NCBI RefSeq assembly: GCF_001649575.2
Contig: NC_051443.1
Span: 15,284,127 to 15,348,126 of the forward strand
DNA: 64,000 bases
Reading direction: 5' to 3'
Source: Kryptolebias marmoratus
Taxonomy: Eukaryota > Chordata > Actinopteri > Cyprinodontiformes > Rivulidae
The notes under the pieces were generated by a model. It was given only the letters and a program-made list of their open reading frames with translations, did not search any database and was not told the origin of the DNA. A program made the translations under genes and the position numbers. This document shows positions 49,281 through 61,400 of this stretch, one piece after another (the first letter of the stretch is position 1; each line of letters begins with the position of its first letter).

Positions 49281-49469
49281 GTGCGTGCAGGAGTACAAGC
49301 TGGCGGGAGACGGGCGCTCCTGCCTCCTGCAGTCAGAGAACTGCGAGGGACCAAAATGCCCCAGGCAGGATGTCCGCTTTAATGACACACTGTTTGGTGA
49401 GATGTTGCATGGATACAACAACAAAACGCAGCAAGTCAACTTGGGACAAATATTCCAAATGACCTTCCG
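49281..49469 (+). CDS. astn2: astn2 exon i: segment leading into the MACPF domain
   Basis: Internal exon, 189 bp, phase 2 to phase 2, between ttgtcctcag and gtaatt. It encodes GCVQEYKLAGDGRSCLLQS, ENCEGPKCPRQDVRFND, TLFGEMLHGYNNKTQQVN, LGQIFQMTF and a split Arg. The first part finishes the third EGF-like element (CV.EYKL..DG.SC). The motif LFGEMLHGYNN is ASTN2-type; ASTN1 has LFGEMFFGYNN. Two N-glycosylation sequons are visible (Asn-Asp-Thr, Asn-Lys-Thr). In vertebrate ASTN2 the protein continues with ENNFIKDFPQ and the MACPF domain; no such exon was found up to the window end, so the coding sequence is 3'-partial here. Confidence 0.96.
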
Positions 49470-50228
49470 GTAATTAGTGTACACACATGACACTCGCATA
49501 ACACCTTATCATTCTTTTTTTTTTTTTTTCTTCCATTACAATCAGCAGCAATTAAATTTTTTGTAATATCGTATTTTAATTATTTTCAGCCACACATCTG
49601 AACAATTACAGTTCCCCCTCAAGCCCTGTCGTTTTATATCGTAACTGTTTTTCTGCATATCATATGACACATTATCTGAATGAAGGGTGTTATCTGTCTG
49701 GTAACCTTAGTGAAGCGGCTCTCATAATGTGTTTTTAGGGTAAGCTGTTGGTTTGTTCCAAAGATATGTGCGCTTGTTGGGGTATTTGGAGGAGACAGAC
49801 AGCAAGAAGGGTATGAGCGAGTGATGGCTGAGTGAGGATTGAGACTTATCCCATGGCAATTCTCTTGAAACTGGCAGCCTCCTGAAAATCTGGCTCCCTC
49901 TGATAAGTCACATGCTGTCTGCGATGAAAAGCATTATGCAGACAGATAATGAGGGTCTATCTATGCATGAATACAATGTACAGAGAAAAACATGCCCAAA
50001 CTACGTATATCTCACACTGGTTGGCTGTCTTTTACTTACTCCAAACTTTCTGTTTTGTTGCTCTGCTTCACAGAGGTCATATAAATCAACTCAGTTTTAT
50101 CTATTCTGCCGTATGGTCACAGTGTCTGAGCTTGGCCTTAAAAAATAAATGTTTACAATAAATAAAAACATGATCTGTCTTCTGCAGAGCCTCAGACTGG
50201 CATACTGTGTATTGATATGATTCAGGAT

Positions 50229-50269
50229 TTCTGTTGTTTGTCACTGTCAGTCAGTGACAAACAACAGAA
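50229..50269. repeat. perfect inverted repeat, 18-bp arms, 5-nt loop
   Basis: The left arm ttctgttgtttgtcactg (50229-50246) is exactly complementary to cagtgacaaacaacagaa (50252-50269), separated by tcagt. It is not part of any transposon end I recognise. Confidence 0.95.
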
Positions 50270-50635
50270 TTGAACAGTTTTTTTTTTTCTATCCTAAATG
50301 ATCATAACATGGATTGATATTTGAATGAATTTATTTGATGGGTCAGTAATTTTTGGGTGAATAATCAAATGTGTTATTAGAGCGCTTTGGGTGCAGAATG
50401 ATGTCTGAGAAAAGCTTTTAGCAGAGATGGACTATTATTTTGAATAAAAAAGGGGTTTTGAAACAAAGGCCCAAAAAAAAGCAACTAAATGTAAGCAATA
50501 GTTCAGATCTTTTGATGAAATGGCATTCTGTGGAAAAGCTATGAACAAGTAATGTCTCACCTGTTGTAGATAGCTCCTCCAACAACCTCCAAAGGTAGAC
50601 CTATCAAAGAGCTACTTTATCTACAACAAGTAACA

Positions 50636-50636
<1 letters not shown>

Positions 50637-50666
<30 letters not shown>
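50637..50666. repeat. (TTA)n microsatellite
   Basis: About ten ATT/TTA units; reads as poly-Asn on the minus strand, not coding. Confidence 0.96.
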
Positions 50667-53166
50667 TATAATGTCACCACAGAACCTCACTGCAAAATAA
50701 TATTTTGTTAATTTAAAATCCATTAGGATTGATACATTTTGCTTACATTCTATTATCTTGCTATAGGTGTGCCCTCTCAGTATTATGTTATAATTTAGGT
50801 ACTCTGTAATTTTACATGATTCTTGTATTGATTCCAAAATACATACAAAGATACTTTCTATTTTATATTTGAATCTTTTTGATACACACATCTTTCAGAT
50901 GAAGCATTTAAAAATTATTATAATTAGCTTTTATTTGGATTTAACAGTACACGATTGAGTTAGAAGTTGCCCTTGAAGATATTTTTGGGAGGTAGGAAAC
51001 CATTAACTACCTGCTGATAAGCTTCAGGCTGCTGCATGTTTTTGGCCAGAAAAATCTTCTTTTTTTTTTTTAAATACGACTGATAAACATGCAGTACGGA
51101 GCTGTCAGAAAGACTTCCACCACTGAATTCTGAGTAGAAACCTTAAAATATCTTCAAAAGTTAATGCAAATGAATCCATTTTTTGTATATTCACAATATT
51201 TTCAGATGTTGTCTGAAGTTTTTGTCCTAAATTAGTTCTCTTGAAGCATCATTTTAAAAAGGAATCTCATCTGTGCAAAATTGTCAGTGTTCACAAGAAT
51301 TATGGTTTTGCTACGATAAAAGTGGCTGATTTTTTTTTTTTTTACAGTTTTATTTTCACAGTGGCAAAAAATAGGAGCTATTTGGCAGCGTTGGAGATGG
51401 CTCTACCAGCAAGGAAAGTATTTTGAGGGTACATTACTATCACTAAAAGCAATCTTAAGTGATTATTTCAGCCTGCAACATATGTTACTAGCTGGACAAA
51501 ATCCAAGAAGTGTGCCATCAGTTAAAGGAAGGAACAAAAACAGTAAAACTACTGTTTGCATAAACTTACCAATTTATGCTTTTTTCTGGTAAGTTTTATG
51601 GGGGAAAAAAGAACCAAAATATTTCTTTTTGTGAAGTGCAGTGCATTAATTTGTTTACTACTGAAGACTATAGAGTAATGAGCAACATCTACATAATTTT
51701 TTTTTTTTAAAAACCATGATAAATGCTTTATCTTTTTGGCTGTTTTGTTCCCTCTAGTACTGGCTACACAAGATTCATGAAAGAATCTGTCCAGGATTAT
51801 TAAGTTATGTTAGTAAAATACAGTTGATTGTTACTAGATATCTGAAAAAAAACATGTATATACATATAAAAGTGATTAGTCTTTCGGTAGGAAAATCACA
51901 ATCAGTTTTGACAGAATATTGGTTCAAGTAATGAACTTTTTAATCCAATTAAAAACATTCTCACCTAAAGCTTTAAAAACGAAACTGGAATCTGAGCTAA
52001 AATGTACAAAAGAACCCTTAAAAAATTGTAAAAGTGAAAGAAACTCTTTCCAAAGGCTATAGAACTACAACATTCAAATTGTGATTTAAAAATCAAGGAA
52101 AAATATTTTATTTCATATAATGTTGCAGAGTTTTTTCAATTTAGCCATGTTTTATTACAATAACAGTTATTTTAATACCTAAAAGTAATGAAGTAGTTTA
52201 TTGTTTTTCTTAAGTGTGTATCTCTTTACACCACAAAATCCGTTTGACCTCGAAATGAAGACTTCATTACAATTCGCATTTTAATTTGCCATTTAAGAAT
52301 TTCTGATGTGTTTCATTGAAACGTTTCTGCCACTAATCTATACCAAAACCTGATGACTTGTCGTAAAATAAATAGATATTAGAGGACAACAGCGGCACAA
52401 AAGAGCTTTTTCATGCATTGAAGAGATTTGAAACATTTAAGAGAGCAAAGAAAAGCTTGTAAAAGCTTGCATTGTTTCAGTTATCTGACTTGACTTTGTA
52501 TCAGTGTGCACCAAAGGACCACATGTCAAGAAGTTTGATGCTTTGAAGCGTTGATAGGAATAAAGAGCTGTAGTGGGAATTGTTATCTTTGATCACCTCA
52601 AGAGCTGTAAGCTAAACGGGCCCCAATATCCATCTTCAGAGATTTTTCTTCAAATGATTGACATGCCTACAGCCTAATGTGGGGAAAGAACTAAAGGCCT
52701 AATGTTTTCTAATGGTTCACAAGGCTTAACCAGTTGGGAACTGCCTCTGATACACTGACAGGGCACAGTTTGACAGATTAAAGTAAGGCATGGTTTAGAG
52801 ACTTTAACCACGGGAGAGAGACAGACTTGATCCATTTGCCCTTAAGCAGTAGGGAGCACAGTGGGTCCTTTGCCTCCAGACTGCAGGTCTGTATGCCGGG
52901 TCAAATCAAACTCAGGGAAGCAAAGAGATTTGCACTCAAGCCAGGACTCTAGTGGGCTTAAACAAATGCCAGGTTGAAACTAACTAAATACCCGAAGCAG
53001 CACTGAAACACTCTTGGACAAGACAAAGATTTATATTTTTGACGTCAGATAAAACCTTGTACACTTTGTTTTTGGGCTCTGCTATTTTAACAAGCATTAG
53101 AACTTATAATAAAGTTGATACAGCTAGGATTCACTTTTCTATTTTCAGATTTAGGACACAGTATTG

Positions 53167-53217
53167 GTTTTTTGTTTGTTTGTTTGTTTGTTTGTTTGTT
53201 TGTTTTGTTTTGTTTTT
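53167..53217. repeat. (GTTT)n microsatellite
   Basis: About nine GTTT units followed by slightly irregular TTTTG units. Confidence 0.95.
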
Positions 53218-54070
53218 CCAAAATTCTACATGCCACTTTAAATTGTATTGATTCCATTCTACAAGCTGCTTGTTCTTGTTCTTCTGCAACTCTAATAAAT
53301 ATTTTCAAAAATAGTCTTGCTGCAAACAAAATTCTAAAAATCAATTTAGCAAAACAATTACCATTTTAGCTGCAGTTTTTTCATAAAATTAAAGTTACTA
53401 CAATAAATATATTTACTACAATATATACTGTACATATATTCACTGAATCTATTTAAAGAATATTGAATCAAAAAGGTTTTATTTCTTCTCACTGATCTCC
53501 AAATGGCCACTCAACCCCAGCTCTCCGTCCATCCTTTTAGTAAATCGTTCACTTACTGAGGCTTATTTATCTTTTTTAAGAAAGTTGGGTACACTTTGTC
53601 TGCTCACTTTGAGACTCCTGTAATTTACAGAGAAGCACATGTTCTCTCCCTCATCTCCACCTTCACTTTATTACACCTTTGCAAGTTTGCACCTGCACCT
53701 GGAAGCCTGAAAAATTTCCATGCTAATTGTAAGATGCATCCTGAGGAGCTCTGGCTTATTCCCTTGCAGTTAAAGGGCACACATGGCTGATTGCATGCAG
53801 ACAACGAGCAAAAGCTCTCCCAGGCTGATGTGTCTGCACGGATAAATACAGCACATCTCTCTTGGTGCTTAGTACGTCTGAAACAAAACGCAAAAAAGAA
53901 AAAAAAAATAAGACACTGGGTTTTTTTGTTCATAGTTTAGATGTTTTGTGGTGAGAGAAAAGAAAGAAGGAAAAAAAGAATCACTTTCTGATGCATGATT
54001 TATTTCAGCACCAAACTAAGGGGAAAATAAATGTTTATTCTTAATTAGAAGATTTTGGTTTTGAGCATTC

Positions 54071-54232
<162 letters not shown>

Positions 54233-57200
54233 AACTTAGACTTATTTCAGTTAAGATTTTAAAAGTCACAATTTTCATTCATCATCCTAAGTCTAACCAT
54301 ACAAGCTAAGCACACATGAGTGTAACGCTTGACTCCCAGTGCCGCTAATTAAACTCGTGTATTACGGCATGTCATCTCACTTAAGTCTTTTTTCCACTTT
54401 TCAAATCCACTGTGTCATTTGTCAGAAGAACAAAAGCTTTGTCTTCTGAAACACTTGCTCCCATAAGATTCCACTTCACACTTCGTATATTTATAGCCGC
54501 ATTTACTGTTTTTTTTTTTTTTTTTTACATTCTCGTTTTCTGCACTTTTCCCTTCAATGTCTTTGATATGCAGATGTGACTCTTATTCCACGGGCCTCCG
54601 CCCCTTTTTGTCCCCTCTCGCCTCAACAGTATGCTAAATCCTACTCACACAACACTTCGCTCACCTGACTCAGTAGCTCAGAGGGAGATTTTAAATGATT
54701 GAGATGAATTATATTATTTGAGCTGCTGCCTTACAGGTACTCTTTACTTTTTAATAAGGAAACGCTACACATCATTTATGTTCATTTTGCATGTGTTTTG
54801 TTTAAAATTGATCTCACTTTTTTGCAGCCTGTTGAAATTCCCAAAAGAAAATTGAGAATTGCTATAATGAAATTACTGAGAACGTTGTGCAAGTATTTGT
54901 GTGATGAAGTTACATCAACATGGATGTTAGAGCTCAGAAAATGTTGAATACAATATAATAGCATGTATGAAACAGCTGCTATTAAATGCATGCCAACTGT
55001 CAAATTAGAAGAAGAAACTTTTTTTTTTTTCTTTTTTGTATGCTTTTTTTTTTGGAGCTCTGGGCTCAGTTTAGTCTTTGTGTTCTTGAAACAGTAATAA
55101 CATCTTGCCACTCATGGAAACATAGTTGGAGAGAAGTGTATATGAATGTGTGAAGGATGTGGGGACAAAGTGACAGGTTGTCCATCAATTTTGAGCCATC
55201 CATTTTTGCTGCTGTCGAATAAATCACTGTACCTCTCTAATATACGTGCACACACGGTCGTTATGGTGAGGACTGTATGGGCACGTAATTTTAGGATGGG
55301 GGCAACAAAACTAGCTGTTGTTACAGTCAGTCACCGAGGAGAGAAAAAGACAAGTTACGGGGGCACTTGCTTATGTTATGATATGTCTTTGCACCAAACG
55401 GCACAAGGCAATTTGAGGTTTGTATTGGACAAGCACAAAGAGTTTGACTGTAACCCTGGGGAAGGAAATTTAAAATATGCACAGTGGGTTTTGGACCTGA
55501 TCCATACTAGTGTCACAAATTTAAAAAAAGAAAAAAAGAAATGATCCAAAATGGCTCGAAAACAGAGTCCACGAGAGAGAGAAAGCAAACACGGGCAGTC
55601 AAACGCACCACCACCTACTGAACAGCTGCATCATCTTTCCCTTTTATCACACATTTCACATACTCCCTACCTCACCTCAAAAACAATTTTTTCTTTTTTT
55701 TTTTCCATTTTAGCAATCAGCACATGATCTGAGCTGATAGTGAGTCTGCTGAACACACTTGAGCAATCAGCTGAGTTCAGAGCCCCATGTCAGAGTGGCG
55801 TTCAGCGGTTTGGGTACCGGTGTTCCAAAATCCTGCTACTGTGCTGCACAAGTATAAAATGATTTTTTAAATGAACCAGGTATGACAAACATTTGGTTTG
55901 TGCATTTTGAGACAGTTTGTTGGCTTTGAAAGGGGCTCGAGGGTCAAGGATCAGGTTGTTTGATTTTCTTGTATTTTCCTGAGATTCATTCTATTTATAC
56001 ATTTCCTCATTCACATATTGATTTATAATGTACTTATTGTCATTTGTCTTTTTTGCATGAGACGAGTGTGATTATGGATGCTATATCAGATGTTTCAGTT
56101 TATGATTTCAAAGATCTTTTTGCTTTTTCATGTCTCTATGTGCCACATGTTGTTTTGTAAATTATTTGCCATCATATTTGAAAATGATACTATTTCAACC
56201 CTATTTTGGTTCATGTCTTTTATAATGAGTAATTACTTTTGGCCCACATATGTTTTCTTTTGGTTAATCATACAAGCTTTTCCAGACTGATGAGCGTGCT
56301 CGTCAACAATAAATAAGAAGTCTGGTCATACGGTGAGGGCTGGTTCCTGGTGTGTTTGGGTCAGATATTAGTTGTCCACTGTTCAGTCCAGTTCTTGTAC
56401 TTGGTCATTTTAGGAAAGAGTCTTTGTTTTGTTAGTCAATTAAGCTACTTAGCAGTGACCTATAAATCATTCAAACATAATAAAGTATGTAACTCAAGGG
56501 GCGAAACAGTGTTGTGTCTACACACAAGTGACATCTAGACAAAGAGACAGTTTTATAATGTACATTTGTTGGTAGCAGTTATTTCTTTTGTTGAAAGGGA
56601 AATAAATATAAAACATCACACAACTGAACAGTTATTAAAACAGTATTCTTTTTTCAGTGACAAGGAAGTTCCCAGAGGACTAGTAGTCAAAAACTTTTAC
56701 ATCTGGACATAGTGAACAACGTGTCTTTAAAAAAAAATGTTGGTGAGATGGATAGTGCATTTAAAGAGGGTCAGAGTTAAAGTAAAAAATCTGCAGATAT
56801 AAACAGTTTTCAAAAGATATTTTATTACTATTTAAAAAAGAAAATTTAAACAAAGATACAAACTACAGAAAAGGAAAGAATAAAAAAAGAGAATCACTTT
56901 TGATAGGCGTTCTGTAAAAACTCCTCTTCACTCCTCTTCACCTCTCAAATGAAAATGCCACCACAACATGAATAATTTGTGAATCTTGCAGCCCACAAGG
57001 CTCACATGAATCCGGTAAACACAGTTACATTTCCATGCTCTCTAGTAATTTTCAGTAATTATCATCTCATTGGTGCACACATGATAGCTTCAACTGGGGA
57101 GTTGAGTCAACAATTATCATAAAGCAATTTCTTCAGTCATAATGAGTAGCTGTGAGACTTAGACTGCTGAGGTGAAGGGTTAAGCTGCTTGGGGTTCATG

Positions 57201-58109
57201 ATCAGCCTTTTCTGTAGTTATATGGTCTACATTAAGTTTTTTTTATTATTTTACTTTTTTGTGTTTGTATACTGTATGTTTGAGGGCACTGAAGCACAAA
57301 ACTTAAACAAATACTTTAAAAGTAATATATTATAATGTAATGATTATTTTTACTCAGTTTGTCTTTTCTTTAGGCTAACAGTTAAATGCTCACACAGATT
57401 GTGTTTCAGTGTAATAATTCTGGCTTCCTGACAGAACAAATGGCTGCTCCCACAGTCTGTTACTCTGCGAATTGAGACAATATACTGTTCAGCCAGAAGT
57501 TGTTGTTTTTTTTATACTCAAGCCAAATTCTTATTCATAGCAAATTTTAATTAGATTATTAGGCTATTTCTTGGCTTCTAAACACATTAACAAGGTATAG
57601 ACAATAAAGAAATATAACAAACAAAACTATGGTATTGCAGTGTTTACAACATTTATCAAATGGTAAGAAGACAGTTTGCTGCAGTTTAAATAAATTTTAG
57701 TCATCTTTGTGTGAGATTCTTTTTTTTTAAGCTTTTATTTATTACTTTATGTTAAAGCAGTCCTAATTTAATGTAGTCTGGAGTTTACTTTGCCAGAGCT
57801 GACTTGACTATTTTGTGGAATAAAAGGCAAATCTCTATGTCCAACAAGAGCAGAACATTTAATCTGAAGATGGTGGTCTACTATTGCTGTAATTGCTGTA
57901 AAATACCTGTCATCCATGCAGACCAGCTTTCTGCAGTGTTTGCTGTAGTGTTTGCCCTGCAATACTGGTACCACAATTGCTCCGTTTCAATCGGATGGTA
58001 GTTACAATGTGGACTTGGACAATCCTTAAAAGGTGGACCAAAAATAAGATTACAGTTAAATGGAAAACTTTAGACAGTCAGCAAAAAAAAGGAAAGAAAA
58101 CCTGGCCTG

Positions 58110-58325
58110 GGGGAGCATTGAACCTTCCAACAAGACAATGATTTGAAACACACAGCCAAAGGGGTCAAGGAACTGCTAAAAGGAAGAACTTTCAACATTT
58201 TGCAGAGCCAGACCTGAATCCTATCAACTATCTGTGAACGAAACTAAAGACTAAACTGATGACAATGAAGCTTTCCAGCCAGGAGATTGTTGCAGAAGTA
58301 AAATCCAATTGGACTCCACTAGACC
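58110..58325 (+). pseudogene. Tc1-like transposase C-terminal relic
   Basis: The + translation around 58117-58215 gives FQQDNDLKHTAKGVKELLKG then RTFNILQSQT, followed by a break and IL-type sequence from cctgaatcctatcaac. This is the Tc1 pattern QxDNDPKHTA...KxW..WP.QSPDLNPIE carrying the second catalytic Asp region. Downstream, ggagattgttgcagaagtaa fits the C-terminal tail. No start, terminal repeats or intact frame; sense with astn2. Confidence 0.65.
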
Positions 58326-58330
58326 AAAAA

Positions 58331-58443
58331 ATAAGCAATTAAGTCAATAGGTAAGTATTTAAGTAATTAAATGGTAAGTAAATGAGTAAGCAATTGCCTG
58401 AGTAAGTGAGTAATTAAATATTGAAGTAATAAAGTAATAAATA
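58331..58443. repeat. degenerate AAGT/TAAG-type tandem repeat
   Basis: Irregular repetition of taagtaatt, gtaagtaa and gagtaag words over about 110 bp, directly after the Tc1 relic. Confidence 0.7.
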
Positions 58444-61400
58444 TGTCCTTGCTCAAAATTGGTAAGACTCCTGGCTCTTGTAAAAATGACTTTAGGTTCA
58501 GTTTGTGTGGGTTGGTCCAAAACAACTTTCTGGTAATTTCAGGAAAGAAGTTAAGTTTAGTAACATTTCTAAACCTTTAGGCAATCTCATGTCTCTGTGG
58601 GAAATTCTCTTTCCCCTTATAGTTAACGTTTGTCTTATATACAGTACCACCCTTCTTTTTTATATATTTCTCTGCATTAGATTATTTGGTGGCAAAATAA
58701 GGGTTTCTGCTTTGCTCTGTTTAAAGCAACAGCCTTGTCTTCTTATTGAAGTAATATAGTATGATAAGGTTTTGCTAAGCAACTGGCATCTGCAACACAA
58801 ACGCAAGCATGTAATCATTAGTCAATACTGTCTGACGTGCTTGGAAGTATAGAAGGTAGAACTATAACATCATCGTTTCCAAAAGGTTGCATTTTGGATG
58901 TTTACACAAAAACACAAGGGTGGCGTTCTAAAAATATTTTCATTCTGGAACCTGGTTCCAAAGAATAAAATTGTAGGGCTCCACGTGGACTTAAGGCTGA
59001 AACTATAAAATTCCTTTGCATATCCACAAAATGCTGTTCTCAGGTGGACGGAGCCTACGATTCCTATATTTGCTGTGCATCTGGAGAGAGAAAAACAGCT
59101 TGCTGCTGTAATGCAAACTATGAATTGGTTGGAGTTCGTCCAGGTGTTATTGCAGTGAGTATTGTTGGGCCACATGCTACATACCTTCCCTAGATATCGA
59201 AATATAGGAAGAGCTTTCAGTAATTCATTCTTTATAGAAGTTTTTTTTTTTTTTATTGAAACCTCAAAGCAGCATTACTGAAGGGACTAGTTAGTTTAGC
59301 AATAAAAAAAACACACACATGCATGAGGTGATTCTTGATTCTTTCCTCCATCCTTCTGACTGAGAGCAAGGTGAGTATAAGACTTTACTTTGAAGCTCAA
59401 ACATTTGTGCACGTATGTGTTTACATTTGTGAGGGGACGTGTTTGTTTGTGTAAGCCAGCGCGCACACATAAGTGAGTGTGATCTTTCCTGAGACACCCA
59501 GTCTTTGCTCGGTAACTCACGCGGCAAGGCACGACCCAATAGACCCTATGGCCTGATATCAGCTAATGTCAGAGCGGCTTATAGCTGCCTACCTGCTGTT
59601 TGACTGGAGAGAGCAGGGAGAAAAGAAGAACGGTAGAGGCAGCGATAAGCTTTTAGAAGGAGAATTAATAGGGAAATAAATGAGAGGAGAAAACGCTAAA
59701 TCAAAAGCGCCCAGCTAAGCAAAAGTTATACGGTGAGACACTACGAGGAAGTAATTGTGAGAGAAATCCAAAGGAGCAAAAACAGATAGCAGTAGTGCAG
59801 AAAATGAGTTTTTGAAGCATGCAGGACTGTGAGAAAGGAGTCAGACAGATGTAGACACTCTGTGAATTGAGGGAAAGAAAGAAAGGTGCATTTCCCACCT
59901 GTTATCAAATTGAACAAAGTCCAGCCTTCTTGTTAACCTGGATGTGTATGTGCACATGGTTTGTGAGTGTGGGTGATGTGTGATTAGATATTGGCACAAA
60001 ACAAAACAACTATTTGAGCCAATGGACATGAATTCTACTTATTGTTTTGTCCCTGTGACACCCACCCAAATTATTTATTTTAGTAGCAGGCTTCTTTTGT
60101 GCCTGTACCACGTTTGTTTCTTTTACACAGGGAGTAGAACTCATCATTCAGTGAGGCAGAGAAAGACGATTTATCTCCTGTGACATACATTAATAAAGTA
60201 TAGCAGGAAGTTGTTTTAATGCCTAAACAACATGTATTTATTATACGAGCAAGATACCATTTCAAACAATTTTAACTTTATAAAATGGACCAGATTTTTG
60301 CTTTCCTAAGTTGTTTAGGTGTTGTTACCTGTGGAAGAATAAAGCTAATTCACAAGCATCTTGTATAATGGTATTAGTAGAGGTAGGGTGAATAAAAGTA
60401 TCAAAATCAACATCTGGGTCATACTTTGTTATGTATTTAGTGTTTGCATCAAGTTTTTGACTTTCGGCATTTGTGTTGTCAGACTATGTGAGAGTGTTTG
60501 ACTAAAACAGAGACAATCCTCGGAGTGATTTTCTGCTTGTTTGTTAATCTGGAAAAATCCCAGTTTTGTGCAAGAATGTTCCGAGACAGGGTAGGTTGTT
60601 CTAAAATAGATCCGATACTCCCCTCAGAGACTGGTGGGTGAATGAATCAATCCAGAAGGTCCTCGGCAAGTCAGAGGACAACATGCTTTGGTATTCTGTT
60701 TGACAGTTTGGTGTCTTTGCCATCAGTCTGTTTGCAAAATAAAAAACCCTGTTTTACAGACTTTGGGACACAGCAAAATTAAAATAAAATAAATTGCAAT
60801 GGTTAGCAACCTAATTAAGTACTCAAATTAATCAGGGACAGCACAAACATTCCATACAACTCAGATTCTCTGTTCCATCATCCTTCTTTTTTATAGAACC
60901 AAATAATTTGAAAAAAAAATTAGAATATACAATCATCTGCTTATCAATGTTACTATGTGATATACTTCTAATAAAGAAAATACTGATATGATCTAAAAAT
61001 AACTTTACCAATTACTTAACCTGCAGTGCAAAAGCATATATTTGGACAAAAAACACTACATCTTTTATATAATAATAGATAAATCTGATACAAATATAAT
61101 TTTCTACAAATAAATTCATAGAATTGACTTCATTTTTTGGGGCATTCTCGATGCAGATGTGGCTGTATTTGCCAGGATATTTTTAGGTTTGGTTGGGTGA
61201 TTGGCAGCAGGATTTCTGCAGGTACATCAGTCTGTTTCCACAGATCAGAGACTTTGAGGCCAATTTGACTGTTGGGCAAGCATAAATTGACCATGGGTGT
61301 GAACTCATGCATAAACAGAAAGGCTTACTGCCATTCGCAGAATAAACAAGCATATCTTATATGGTGTATGTGTGAAAAAGAAATAAGGGGAGAAATTCAT

